This document shows positions 34,785 to 48,537 of a DNA stretch of 64,000 nt, one piece after another (the first letter of the stretch is position 1; each line of letters opens with the position of its first letter). Source of the stretch: Chamaecrista fasciculata (Eukaryota; Streptophyta; Magnoliopsida; Fabales; Fabaceae); the NCBI GenBank assembly GCA_003254925.1, contig QANZ01015611.1:31572-95571 (forward strand), read 5' to 3'. The notes beneath the pieces were generated by a model. The model did no database searches. It was not told the DNA's origin and was given only the letters and a program-made list of their open reading frames with translations. The translations under genes and the position numbers were made by a program.

Positions 34785-37281
34785 TTATTATATATTATTT
34801 AGAAAGTTATTTTTATTGATAATAAAAGTTGAATGATATTTTTTTTTTTCAACGAAAACAATATCCAGCGTATTTTAAACAAGTTCTATAATAATACATA
34901 ACTTATGGTATGTTTGGATGGAGGGTTGGGAGTGAAATGATCAAATTGGATGAAATTTGTATTTGGATAGTTTTGTGGGGAAGAAACAGAGTAGCAAAGG
35001 ATGACTTCCTAATATTTGCTTTGGTGTACATGTGACGGGTTCTTATTGGTCCATGTAGCACTGCAGAATGTGCAGTACCGCATAGGATCCTTTCCCCAAT
35101 TTGAGGGGTTCAAGCCTTCAAGGATAGAGAAGAGTGGTTTGAAATTTAAAAGACAATTATATTCATTTAATTTTATTAAAATTATAATTTTATCAAACTT
35201 TTACATCAAATAAACTTAATTTAAAAGGGTAATATTGAAAATTTTATTTTATTTTATTCTATTCTATTAATGATCTTCATTAAAAAATTTCAAATGATAT
35301 ATTTACTCAAATAATTTCGTTATACTCTATTCTATTTTATTATATTCCATTAGTGACAATTTTTTCCCTCACTGAAAGTCTAAAACTTCCAAACATAATG
35401 ATGTATTTCTTATTTATTGAGAGATTAATTTTTTGTGTAGCGCGTGCCTACCGTACGTTTTGCTTCGAGGTCAATCCATTTGAGTTAATTAGCAATAAAA
35501 AATTAAAACTTAGATTATGGATGTCTTTGAATCATGTGTGCTATTCAGCCACCGATGTGAGATTCTTTGATCAAACTAATTTATAAAATATTAATTAGCA
35601 AATCAGATCAGTAGCAAAGAAATGTATAAAAATTTACAAGTTGACCCCATTAATTAAAGTATATATATATATGTTCGATGCCTATCATAGTTAACTTATT
35701 TTTGGGTGTTTAGATATCTGGTTTATGTTTATTTTTAATGGATAATAAAGTTGTTGAAACGAATGAACGAATCAAGTTGAATTGTTCTTTTCACACTTGG
35801 AACAAGAATGTGAAGGAATTGGAGGAAGAGAATATATTAGGCATTGTGAGTTCACACTAAGAAGAGGACAAATTTAAGATTAAACAGCATGAAACATGCC
35901 TATGCAAATAAAGGGGTCATTTGGAAGCAGAAAGATTTCAATTCAATTAGTTAATTAAGCTTTATATAATATACTAATAAGTAACTATTATACTATTCAA
36001 GATTTCAAGTGGTCAAACTGAACAGAATTGGAAGGCAGTATAGACTGTATAGTAATTAAGGACGTGATATTAGTAGGAGTAAGCAATGATTTTGGTTCAC
36101 AAAAAAAAATTTAGGTTAGTTTAGACTCTTAAGATAAATTTTGATATATCTTCGATCACTCGATTGATCATTGACTATGAGGCATATGGCTTAATTGCCC
36201 GCCCTCAGTAACTGTCCGCCTAGCTAGATGTGTCCTATGGTTAACGGTCATCATATCTCACTATAACCACCTCTAACTTTTTTGGGATGTCGAACCTCGA
36301 GAATCTCGGGCTCATAACAGTCTCATCTTCCACCGACCTCCTATGGTCCTTTGCTTATAAATATTCTTTCGTCAACTCTAACTTAGGTTAACTACTCTTT
36401 CTTTTATAGTTCTCTACTCTCTAGTTACTTCCTGAATTAACTTGAGCGTTAAAATTTCTTCACAAGGTCACTCTTGTGAAGCTTTAGCTGGTATTCTACC
36501 ATCTTCTTGTTTTATAGTCTCTTTAGATCTTTTTTTTTTTCACTATTCATATTTGTATTTATTTACATAATCTAATATTTATGTTTTGTTCATATATGAT
36601 ATATTCTATTTGTATCCATATCCTATCTCATATTCAAAATACTCAAAACATTCAAAAAATTAAAGATTTAAGATGAAATAATCTATATCTATATCTATCT
36701 ATATATTATACTAAAGTAAGGTTATCACTCACATCGCGACTAGAGGTGTTCATGGACCAGGCTTGAGCTACCCAAGCTCAAGGCCATGGACTTTTTATGT
36801 AAATGAGTTTGAACCTATGTCAAAGCTCAAATAAAATCATACCCAATACAATGGCCCAAGTATTTACCCAAACTCATGGGCTTGAGCTTGAGTTGCCCAA
36901 ACTTATTTTTCTTGTGTTATAATTTTAAAGTTAAATGGTTATTTTGGTCCTCAAACTATGAGCTAAGATAATTATATTTTGGTCCTCAAGCAATTTTTTT
37001 CTTTATTTTGATCCTCAAAATATTGGGTCATTTTTGTTTTAGTCTCGAGGAACTCGATTTGGTCCGGCTCGAGCTGAATTTTTTGGGTCGGGCCAGACTA
37101 AGTTTCAGGTCAAATGAGTGAGAATTTAGGCCGAGCATGAAGAAAATTGAATTCAGTGTAAAAATTCTAAAATTTGCCAATTTCTTGCTTGCACAATTCA
37201 ACAAGTATTCGGTGAAGATCTCTCTAAACATAGTTCGACGCTTTGCACTCTTTCTCAAGTATCTGTCGAACTCCCTTGACA
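34785..37281. other. Gene-free AT-rich region with a gypsy-like LTR relic
   Basis: No gene supported. About 36180-36510 looks like the U3-R-U5 part of a decayed Ty3/gypsy LTR: a TATAAATATTC box (from 36355), a pyrimidine-rich stretch, then GAATTAACTTGAGCGTTAAA, a pattern common near the R/U5 border of plant gypsy LTRs. No partner LTR is visible. 36745-37130 contains scattered sequence common in plant MITEs (GAGCTTGAGTTGCCCAAAC, TTTTGGTCCTCAAAC). Confidence 0.35.
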
Positions 37282-37289
37282 ACACTTAG

Positions 37290-37976
37290 CATAGTATTAA
37301 AACCTAGACCGGCTCGACCAGAACGGAAACCGGTGACTCGGGTGCCAGGTCGGTCCGAGTGGCCTTCTTGGACCGTTTTGCAAATAACACGGTGTTAATT
37401 CGGACCGACCCGACGATTTTAATAAAAAATCGTCAACCGGTAGATGACCCGCCGAATCTTTATTGTTTTTTTTTTCAACTATCATTGAACCCATGAGCAT
37501 AGGAGAGTTTAGATTCCGTAGAAATGTAGACGGACAATGAAAGGAGGAGAAGAAAATATATTTGTCATGGAAAAAACGCAGATCTATACACAAGAATGCT
37601 CAACATCAAGAAAGCAGCTTCTTTATGAATTGATGGAGGAAGAAATGCTTTTGAGACTTGAGAGTGTGTTGTTGGAGGATGGAAAGTGATAAACAATAAG
37701 CTCCGAAGATGAAGGGACAATGTTAATGGTGGAAAGAGAAAGTGGTAGGTGGGAGTTAAATTGAATAGTTGAAGACACAAAGATGGGTGATGTGAAAAAA
37801 GAGATTTGCGGCTATGGAAGGGTGAGAGAGAAGATGAGATTAGATTTAGGGTTTTGAGAAATGTTATAAATAATATTATATTTTGTATTTTTCAATTAAA
37901 TAATAGATTTTAAGATAACTAATAAGGAAATAACTACTTAGAAAATCTTTAAACAATATCCACACTTAAAAGTAAA

Positions 37977-38033
<57 letters not shown>

Positions 38034-39714
38034 GACACTCTAAAATTTAAATTCTGTTGTAAACTGAATAAAATAAGAAGTACAAAAGATAGATAGAAGA
38101 GAAAATGAAGACACAAAATTAGTACTAAATGAGAGTTTCGTTCTTCAGGAACTATCTCATATTTCATGGATGTAATTCTTCAAGAACCCATCATTTCATC
38201 ATGTTCTTATTCATACATATAATCTCTTGATCTTATATCATTTGTGTACAATATATAGACTCTTATTAATAAGACTCATGTCAAAAAGTATGATTAAGGG
38301 CACCATAATGCAACTTTAAACACACTAATGATCTTTCATGGAGATGTTACAAAAGGACTAAATTGATGGAGCCATGATGAGGTTGTAGGCATGTTACAAG
38401 AAGGGCAAAAGACTCATGGATATGGTCATCCACATATTACGTATAAATTACATATTTACAATTTCCCCTTGGATGACCACATATTATGAACATATGCCTC
38501 ATTAAAAATCTCGTTAAGAAAAACCCAATGGGATAAAAATTTAACGAAGAAAAAAAGAGTACATAATTCACAATTTTTACACTACAAATATATATGCCTC
38601 GTTAAAACCTTGCTAAGTAAAAGTCGGTGGGACAAAAACTTAGTGAACGAAAAGAAGTACATTATACTTCTCCTCAAAATTACACTTCATCTTCAAAATG
38701 TGTTGTGCTTCATCTCCAATATGTATGAAGTGATTCTTCCTTAAATTTCGAAGATATTGAATTATAATACACTAGTTACACTCATGCATGGTATACTTCA
38801 TAGATCTTCATTGCACATAAAATCGTTAACATAGAATATAAAAGTAATTTCATATTTTTACACAACTAATGAATACATGTCTTTTTACATGATCAAACAT
38901 AATATAAATTAAACACATATACAATTCACTTTTTTGAGTATAATATATTGATATGAAAAATATCATAAGTTACCAAAATCATTTACCTTTCATTATATTC
39001 TCATTGATAAAAAATTAAAAATAAATAATAAATTCGATAATATTGTATTTACTTCTTTCAACTTATCAATCACAATTTTTTTTTTATAAACAAAATATTA
39101 ATAAAGTGACCAATAATCATATGTAATCAAATTGATTTTAAGTTCATGCAATGATCATTAAATTGTTGTTAAAAAATCTCAAGAATTAATATTATCAATT
39201 CTTTATTTTTTTTTAAAAAAAAACATAAGTTACCGATAAAAACACAAAAATAATTCAATAGTCTTTCATGATATAAAAATTTATTTAGAGATGCATATAT
39301 TAAACATTGTATAATAGAATGCTAACATTGCATAATTTGTATGCTTCAGGTATTTCAAGTCTTTCAAGAATTTCTTGCACACATAAACATGTCATTTTCT
39401 AATAACGTTAACGCATAATTTTTAATATGGTATATACCCGAATATTTCCAAAGACTATTAAAATCATTTCTGATTGATTGGATCCATAGACTCATAATTC
39501 TAATATTTAAAGTTTATTATATATCATTATAAGTTAAATAATATTTGTAATTTTAAATTTTATATTATTACTTGATTTTGATATATACACATATTTAATA
39601 TTTTTATAATTTAACCGACTCAACAATTGACCTAGTGACATGGCGGTTGAACTAGTGACTCGATCACCCGAACCTTTATCCGGGTCAATGACCGGTCCGA
39701 GTTTTCGAACTATG
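37290..39714. mobile_element. hAT-like non-autonomous element, 2.4 kb
   Basis: Ends CATAGTATTAAAACCTAGACCGG and, on the other strand, CATAGTTCGAAAACTCGGACCGG, with a perfect 8-bp flanking duplication ACACTTAG (37282-37289, 39715-39722). Subterminal regions are rich in GGTC/GACC and CCGG motifs at both ends. The interior has a (TTA)n microsatellite and a degenerate repeated stretch at 38480-38660 (GCCTCGTTAAAACC...AACTTAGTGAACGAAAA), but no transposase frame that I can recognise. Confidence 0.7.
37978..38033. repeat. (TTA)n microsatellite
   Basis: An uninterrupted run of about 18 TTA/ATT units inside the hAT-like element. Confidence 0.95.
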
Positions 39715-39784
39715 ACACTTAGTAAAATGCGTGTTTTGGTCCAATTCTAACTCCGATTAACATCTAGTTTGTCCCAAATGATTC

Positions 39785-40041
39785 CTAAGAGATTTTTCTC
39801 CAAGAAACCTACAATTGCAACATAAAAATGTGTAATATCTCAAGTTTAAAATATCAAATACAAATTAAAGATTTAACCCGAGAAACCTGCACTTTAAACT
39901 GATAAAAGCACAAATTTACAATTATGAACTCTAGACTCTAACTAACCTATCTAGAGGCCATAACCACTCTAATAAGCTTATAAAACATTACGAAACACAT
40001 AAAAAAACCTCTAGATAGCATGACATAAACCATCTCGATCA
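39785..40041 (-). repeat. Fragment of an Athila-like LTR (5' part)
   Basis: On the minus strand it starts TGATCGAGATGGTTTATGTCATGCTATCTAGAGG, closely matching the start of the LTRs at 22560 and 31216, and follows them with many changes to about CAATTGTAGGTTTCTTGG. The rest of the LTR is missing. It is an older, truncated relative of the intact element. Confidence 0.65.
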
Positions 40042-40271
40042 CATATTCAACACCATAATACATCTTCAAAATAAAATATCCATGCCTCTTAATTTTTCAC
40101 AAATGTACCCATTTGGTGGACATAAGGTTTGTTTATACACGTGGCATAGTATATGCACTGACATGGTTATGGTATATTAACAAATCCAGCATGGAGTCTA
40201 TTTGTTAATCTGCCTCTATTTTTTCCTCCCATTGAATCTTGTTGTGATATATCCAAGTAAAATAAAAAAAT

Positions 40272-40537
40272 AGGCTAATGAGTAAATTAGCAATTTGATT
40301 CCTGAAACATCACACTACTTGATAACTCGATTATTAAAAGATTAAAATATACAATTTAGCCTTTGAAAGATCAAAACAATATACTAATTAGTTCTTTTTG
40401 TAAACTAAATAGTATATAATTTTAATCTTTAAAGAACTAAAAAGTATACCGTTTTAATATTTAGGGACTAAATTATACATTTCAGTATTTCAAAGTCTGA
40501 CCTCAGTGATATTTGTTAATTTACTCTAGACTAATTT
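40272..40537. mobile_element. Inverted-repeat element (unclassified)
   Basis: Ends GGCTAATGAGTAAATTAGCAA and, on the other strand, GTCTAGAGTAAATTAACAA are imperfect inverted repeats around AT-rich sequence with 'AAAGATTAAAATATACAATTTAG' motifs. No target duplication is clear. The remaining sequence of 40042-41231 is AT-rich with no gene. Confidence 0.4.
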
Positions 40538-41231
40538 CTTGATTTAATAATCACTCATCGGCATTAAAAGCAATGTGGTATGAGTTCATTTATATTTGAT
40601 TCAATAAATTTCTCAAAAAGTTCATTCTTTGATCTCAATATATAATTAAATGTAATAATATTTCTATCATTTTAAATTAAAAAACGACAAATTCCAAAAT
40701 ACATAATTACATCATTTTTGACAAATTATTTTTTTATCTAATTATAACTGTCAACGAATAAACTAAATTAAACATTGAAAGTAAATTACTCATTATACAA
40801 TTAAATGGAAAAAATTTGTTATATCTTTTTTTTCTTTCAAATCTGATTACAATAAAATTGAAATTATAATTTACTTTTTTCTATTTATTTAAAACCATCA
40901 TTAATAAAATCAAATGAAGGGAAAAAGTAATTTGATATAATTTTTTTCACTTTTATTCTAAAACAAATCTTAATTGTTCTACATAAATTTAATATTTAAT
41001 GTATAATGTATAATAAAAAAATACATTTGAAATATAACAAATAGTAACAGCAACAAATGCGTGTCATCTTCTAACAATGCCAAGTGTGGGAAAACTGAAA
41101 ATAGAAAGAGAGACAAATAGACAGACAATAGAAAGAAATTCTCATGTCTTCTCGATGATGAATTGTCACTCCATAATCCATATAGTGCTAGAAACACCTA
41201 GAAAAGTACACCATCTTCCTTTGCAATTCCT

Positions 41232-41237
41232 TATATA
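41232..41237 (+). promoter_or_regulatory. TATA-box candidate for GSTU gene
   Basis: TATATA about 120 bp upstream of the GST start codon, followed by a pyrimidine-rich stretch (CTCTTCTCTATCTATCTCC) that could hold the transcription start. Confidence 0.45.
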
Positions 41238-41353
41238 CATACATACATAAATACCCATCTCTTCTCTATCTATCTCCTAAATAAGCTCACACAGAGAGAT
41301 TATAATTCACACAGTCACTGGAAAACAGAGGCCAAATAAAGCTTGAAGCTTGA

Positions 41354-43533
<2,180 letters not shown>

Positions 43534-43766
43534 GAAAGATGAATGATTGGAGAGATTTATGTATGTAATAATACTTGGGACATGTTTGTATGTATGTATG
43601 TATTTGGGTGAGCCGTGAGTGATGAGGATCTCTACATTATCACGTAGTACATGATATTTTACTTGGCTATGATTTCGATATTTTGGGTTGTGATTTCTGT
43701 GTTCATGTATGTGATTGTCCCTTTTGTTTTTTGGGTTTCTATTTTTCTCCCTTTTTTTTTAATTTA

Positions 43767-44836
43767 GGGTAAATTACAAATTAGGTGTCTGTGGTTATGC
43801 TAAATCTCACATCACTGTCGTGTGGTTTGAAAATTTTCACTTTAAGTATTTGAGATATGTGTTGTTTAGCAATTAGGGTATCGTGTTTTTCTTTTGTTAA
43901 TTTTAAAGGAAAATGTTGATGTGGCGCAATATTAGCCGTCGATTTCTAATGTATCTTAGCCGTCGATTTCAATTGCATCTTAACCGTTGGTTTCTTTTGC
44001 ATCTTGGTCCTTGGTTTCTACTCCAAGGTTAAAATCTCATTTTTAGTTCTCAAACTATGGGGTAAGTTTCATTTTGGTTATAAAAGCTCTTTTTTGTTTC
44101 ATTTTTGTCCTCAAACTTTTACATTTTTTTCGTTTTGATCTCCAAAATGTGATTTTACTGGAATTTTCACTGTTATTTTTAGTCATAAATTAGAGATAAA
44201 AATCAATTACAAATTTATCTCCATTTTGTAACTAAAAATGAAAATTTCTCTTCTTCTCTTTGTCAACTCACTTATTATTACATGTTTGAGTAGGGGTGAA
44301 CAAAAATATAAAAAATACATAAAATAAATAAATGAGTTAAATAAAAAATATGATTTTTTTTTGTTTTAAAAATTAAAGTAGCCCAATTTGACTCAGTCAA
44401 ACTTGATGGCTCGGCTTAAGTCTAGCCGGGTTGGGTCTTAGGTCTGGCTCAACCCAACCCGTGATCACTCCCATATTTGAGAGAGAAATGATTCATCTTA
44501 ATTATCTAGGTTAGAAATAACAACGTAAACTATATGAAATAACATTTTTCTGGACAAAAAAGGAACAAGTATGAAAGTTTGAGGACCAAAATGAAATAAA
44601 AAATAGTTTTATGACTAAAATGAAACTTATCTCAGTTCATGGACCAAAATTTGATTTTTCACTGAGTCACGTGAGCGTCACGTCAGCATTTTCTGTTAAA
44701 ATTGACAGAATAAAACCACAGATACCCTAATTGTTAAACGGTGCATGCTTCAGGTAGCCAAAGTGAAATTTTTTAAATCACACGGCAGTGATGTGAGATT
44801 CGATCTAACCACATATACCTAATTTATAATTTATCC
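43767..44836. mobile_element. Nested inverted-repeat elements (MULE-like)
   Basis: The outer element has ends GGGTAAATTACAAATTAGGTG and GGATAAATTATAAATTAGGTA; its arms also share CACATCACTG.CGTG..TT and AATTAGGGTATC. Inside, about 44029-44662, a second inverted pair reads AGTTCTCAAACTATGGGGTAAGTTTCATTTTGG against GGTCCATGAACTGAGATAAGTTTCATTTTAG. No clean target duplication on either. A GGCTC/GGGTTGGG segment at 44400-44465 resembles common MITE sequence. No coding capacity. Confidence 0.6.
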
Positions 44837-45106
44837 TAATTTTTTTTTTGCAAAAACACATTTTTTATCTTTTTTTGATATGATTGTAGTCTTGGTATGA
44901 TCCATAAGTTACTTGTATATGCATTGTAAAAGATAAACAAATTTTAAAAATAGAAAAATAAAAATCCGATTTGCTATGAGACAATTTAATATTTTTACAT
45001 TCATTCCCATTCAATCAAAAGATTGATTGGATTGATTGATTTCTTGATGAAAGCTTAGAATTGTCCCATCAAAATACTTTCGAGAAGAGTCCGGCTAATA
45101 TGCTAA

Positions 45107-45280
45107 GGGAAATGCTATAAAGAACTCTATTGCTTAAGTAATAGAGTTTTATGGTCTATTTTTATCTCTATCAATCACTCTCATATTAAATTTTTATATC
45201 CAACTTTTGATTTGACAAGGCGAGAGATAGATTATAAAAAGTCCATTGCTTAAGAAATGGATCTTTTTATAGCATTACCC
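45107..45280. mobile_element. Small MITE, probably MULE-like
   Basis: 174 bp with ends GGGAAATGCTATAAAGAA and GGGTAATGCTATAAAAAG. Flanks ATATGCTAA (45098-45106) and ATATGGTAC (45281-45289) match at 7 of 9 positions. Each arm also has a small internal hairpin around TTGCTTAAG. Confidence 0.6.
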
Positions 45281-45322
45281 ATATGGTACTCCAAATTTTT
45301 TAAATTGGGCTAGGTCAAAACT

Positions 45323-45486
45323 GTTGGAATTGTGCCCTAGGGCCAATCCTCTTTTATGTATGTTATGAACATATGGATTAATTTATGGAGATAAATTAAT
45401 GGTTTTCACATTATTAGCATGTTTATTGTGATTACGTCCGTGATTAATTATAAGATAATTAATCTAAATCTGTCCCTGATCGATAA
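45323..45486 (+). repeat. Truncated copia-type LTR fragment (5' end)
   Basis: Starts TGTTGGAATTGTGCCCTAGG and runs collinear with the 5' end (minus strand) of the solo LTR at 25956-27998 through GTCCCTGATCGAT, where it stops. It abuts, within about 10 bp, the junction of the inverted topoisomerase duplicate. The remaining LTR is absent. Confidence 0.75.
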
Positions 45487-45494
45487 TTAATTAT

Positions 45495-46398
45495 AAGTTG
45501 ACTTACCATGCTTTCCATCAGGAGTATTTACGGTATCATTTTTACTTGCCACTCTACGGGCATTCGAGAAATATCTCTTGGGAAAAACCCCATCATTAGT
45601 CAAAATCCTGCAGTTGCCTTTCTCCACATACGTAGAACAAAAATTATTCAGAGATGCCAAAGACCTACAGAATCCACATCTCGCAAATGGCGGAACAACA
45701 ACAGCACACCTCAAACCATCATTTGTGCCATTTAAAGGCGAAAAGCTTTGCCCAATTTTTGTAGGATTGACTGTGACTGTCCAGGATATCAAGGGTTGTC
45801 CAAACTTAAGCTGGGAAATCTTTCCGCATTTAACACTGCTACCAATGCCAAATGTTGAATATGGTCGTGGAGAATTCTGAAGTGCCTTGAATTGCAACTG
45901 TGACACCATTGCACGTCCAAATGTATATTATTGCCACAATAAAAAATGTATTGTCAGAATTATAAAAAAAAAAAAACATTTTCATGGTTACACTATGATA
46001 TAACACAGAAATCACACAGTTTCAAGAAACAATGACACTACTTGTTTTCTTATGAGTGTGCACTATTCTAAGAAAATAAATCGAATAAAAGCCCTCCCTT
46101 CATCCAGTTTCTGAGAATGGAAACAGTCCAGTACCTCGATTTACTATCCATACCACAAAATAATATGATATAGCCAAATTGAATGCATCCTTCCCATTCA
46201 CCGCATATTTCACATATTATCAAGAGTCAGGCCTGTTTGAGAGCACATGATGGAACAGAAGCAAGTATAAGAGAAAAACAAATATCCCTCGAAAAGTAAT
46301 TGTAAGTTTAAATACATACGTATGCATATATACACAATGAATGAAAAAAGCAATTATCATTTCCCCCTTTGGTTGCTTGAAAACAAATAAACAATTTC
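45495..46398 (-). pseudogene. Inverted partial duplicate of topoisomerase intron 1/exon 2
   Basis: The reverse complement of this segment matches 48939-49899 from GAAATTGTTTATTTG in intron 1 through about 400 bp of exon 2, with small indels and a much shorter T-run. The copied exon part (45487-45909, minus) stays open and differs from exon 2 by two residues over about 135 (Val for Ile, Gly for Asp) before the junction. It lacks all catalytic parts, so it cannot make topoisomerase. Just beyond the other junction, minus-strand sequence from about 46470 is unrelated to the parent and includes a short Met-initiated frame (MKIGDLNMKRQALINLHEIV) that runs into the copied intron; its origin is unknown. 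Confidence 0.85.
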
Positions 46399-48537
46399 TC
46401 ATCTTCCGTTACGATCTCATGAAGATTTATCAGAGCCTGTCGTTTCATGTTCAGATCGCCGATTTTCATTCGCGTAAGCAAATCGAGCTACAGTAGAAGT
46501 AATAAGATGGGGTTGGATGCGAAGAAGAAGAAGAAGAAGAAAGTAATTGAGATGAAGATTTGATTGTAATGATGAATGGGTGGAAACTTGAAGGATGAAT
46601 ATGAAATTGTGAGCAAATTTAAGGGACTAAAATAAGATTTTGGTTTAAAATATGACTAGGATAGATAATTTGGAAGCCACATCATCATTTAACAATTGAG
46701 GGCCCAATACGGATTTTTTTTGTTCTCAACTCCAAAAACACCAAAAATTCAAAAACCCTGACGTCTAATCCCCTTCCTCATTCACAATCAGACTTGCGAC
46801 TTGCCTCCTTCTCCTTCCTTCGCGTTTGTCTCGTCGTCCTTGCTTCCCGTCGTCGGCTTCCGGTCGTCGTCCCGTCGTCGGCTTCCGGTCATCGTCCCGT
46901 CGTCGTCGTCGCGTCATCTTCTTCCAGTCGTCAGCTCACGTCGTCGTCGTCGTCGTCGGTTTGTCTGAACTCCAATCTTATTTTGCGTTGTGTCTGAAGT
47001 CTGAACTGAGTGAACTCTAATCTTGGTGATTAGTTTAGGAAGAATTTGGCCCTTTGATTGGTGTGTCTCTGTTAGTGTTTTCTGGTATTATATAAACAAC
47101 ATAAGAAATAGGGAAGAGTAATTATTGGAGATAGGCATATTCTAAAATGACTGAGAACAATACCAAATATCAATCCCATTTACAACAAACGCCAAGTTCG
47201 AATCTCATTGTCCCATAAACAGTCAACGTTGGAGCCTTTGAAATTGTAGTAATTGGAGATTAGTATCTTAGTCCTGGCTTCTTGTGTATAATAATTAATT
47301 CTGCAATTGATTAATGCCTTTAATTTCTTTAGAGCAAAACAAATGTTACATATTAGCTCAACAATTTTCTGTACAAAAAATTAGCTTTTAACTGAACTTA
47401 TGATAAACATTTTAGACATCTTGATATTAGTTAATTGCATGTTTTTGAGACTATAAATTGATGATGTTGGATAAGGATGTCAAACAGGTTATTTTGGATT
47501 CCCATATCACTGTGCAGAAATCTGTGTAGCTTAGCTTCATTAAGGATGTGTTATTTTAATTACATGCCCTTCATTAGTTTGGGAAGATTTTAAGGCGAAT
47601 TGGTCCCTACCAGTTTCGCATGGTTTCTGGTCAATGGGAATAGGATAGCTTTAGTTGTCAATCTGTGTAGCTTTTAATCTTTCCTTTGTTGTATGTTGTT
47701 TTCATGTCTTATTATATAAAAAAAGATAAGGATTTTGAGACATGGTATAAGTATTTATATTATTATACATACTCATAAGTTATAAGATGAATTTATGACT
47801 TATGAGCATTTTTATATATATATATACATAAATAAATATTAGTAATTGTTTATATGATTTATATAATATTTTTTTTAGGAAATTCATAGGATCTTACGAT
47901 CCTCGATTTGATCTTACAATTCGATCTATCTTATGCCCCTTCTGATCTTGAGTAAGATCTCGATCTTGACTGCATTGGTGCGGACTAATCCAAACCCGAT
48001 TATCAGCTCCGAATCTCTTTGAGCATTTGAGATACACAGAAGGGAGCTTCCTTCCATGTCTGAAGCATAGCGGGAGAGTGCGAAAAGGAAAAAAGAAAAA
48101 AAGCAAGAATTTGGACAAATCATCTGAATTGCTATCGGCTCTGCACGCTCTCGTCTTATCAACAATTTCGGTGAGTTATAATATCCCTTTCTAATGCAAT
48201 CTATTATGCGCCTCATCACCGATTTTCGAGATTTAGATCGCCGAAAATGGAAATGAAATCAAATATATACACCTGGAGGATGATTTTCTTTTCAATTATG
48301 AAATGCCTGCCTCGAATTCTTACTAGTTAATGTTATTAGGTCAATCTATCAGAATCAGCTCATAGGCCGTGATTAGTTTTTCTCACGGAATAAGGTCAGA
48401 GATATGGAACAGAGGCTCAAGCTTCAGCAACAGTGGCTTTAAACCCTTAAAAGTTGAAACCAAAACCCTTGAAACATTCATTCATTCATTATTTTTCTGG
48501 GAAGCCACATGAAGAAGAAGATATTGTTATAGTGAGC
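46399..48537 (+). other. Upstream region of topoisomerase gene
   Basis: No gene supported. 46519-46541 is a short GAA repeat. 46800-46970 is a C/G-rich low-complexity tract of CGTCGT units with a ~25-bp tandem piece (CGTCGTCGGCTTCCGGTCGTC) that resembles a UTR or first exon but has no convincing coding frame. 47880-47970 has repeated GATCTTA/AAGATC motifs like those around 13930-14300, suggesting MITE remnants. 48100-48537 probably contains the topoisomerase promoter and 5' UTR; a possible leader-intron donor is GGTGAGTT near 48170. Confidence 0.35.

Noticed and set aside
45487-45909. Independent minus-strand gene of 140 codons
   Set aside because: It is a copy of topoisomerase exon 2 in opposite orientation, truncated and without catalytic domains.
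46794-47020. Possible secreted or Ser/Arg-rich small protein in the CGT-repeat tract
   Set aside because: Both overlapping frames are low-complexity translations of (CGT)n; no conserved feature.
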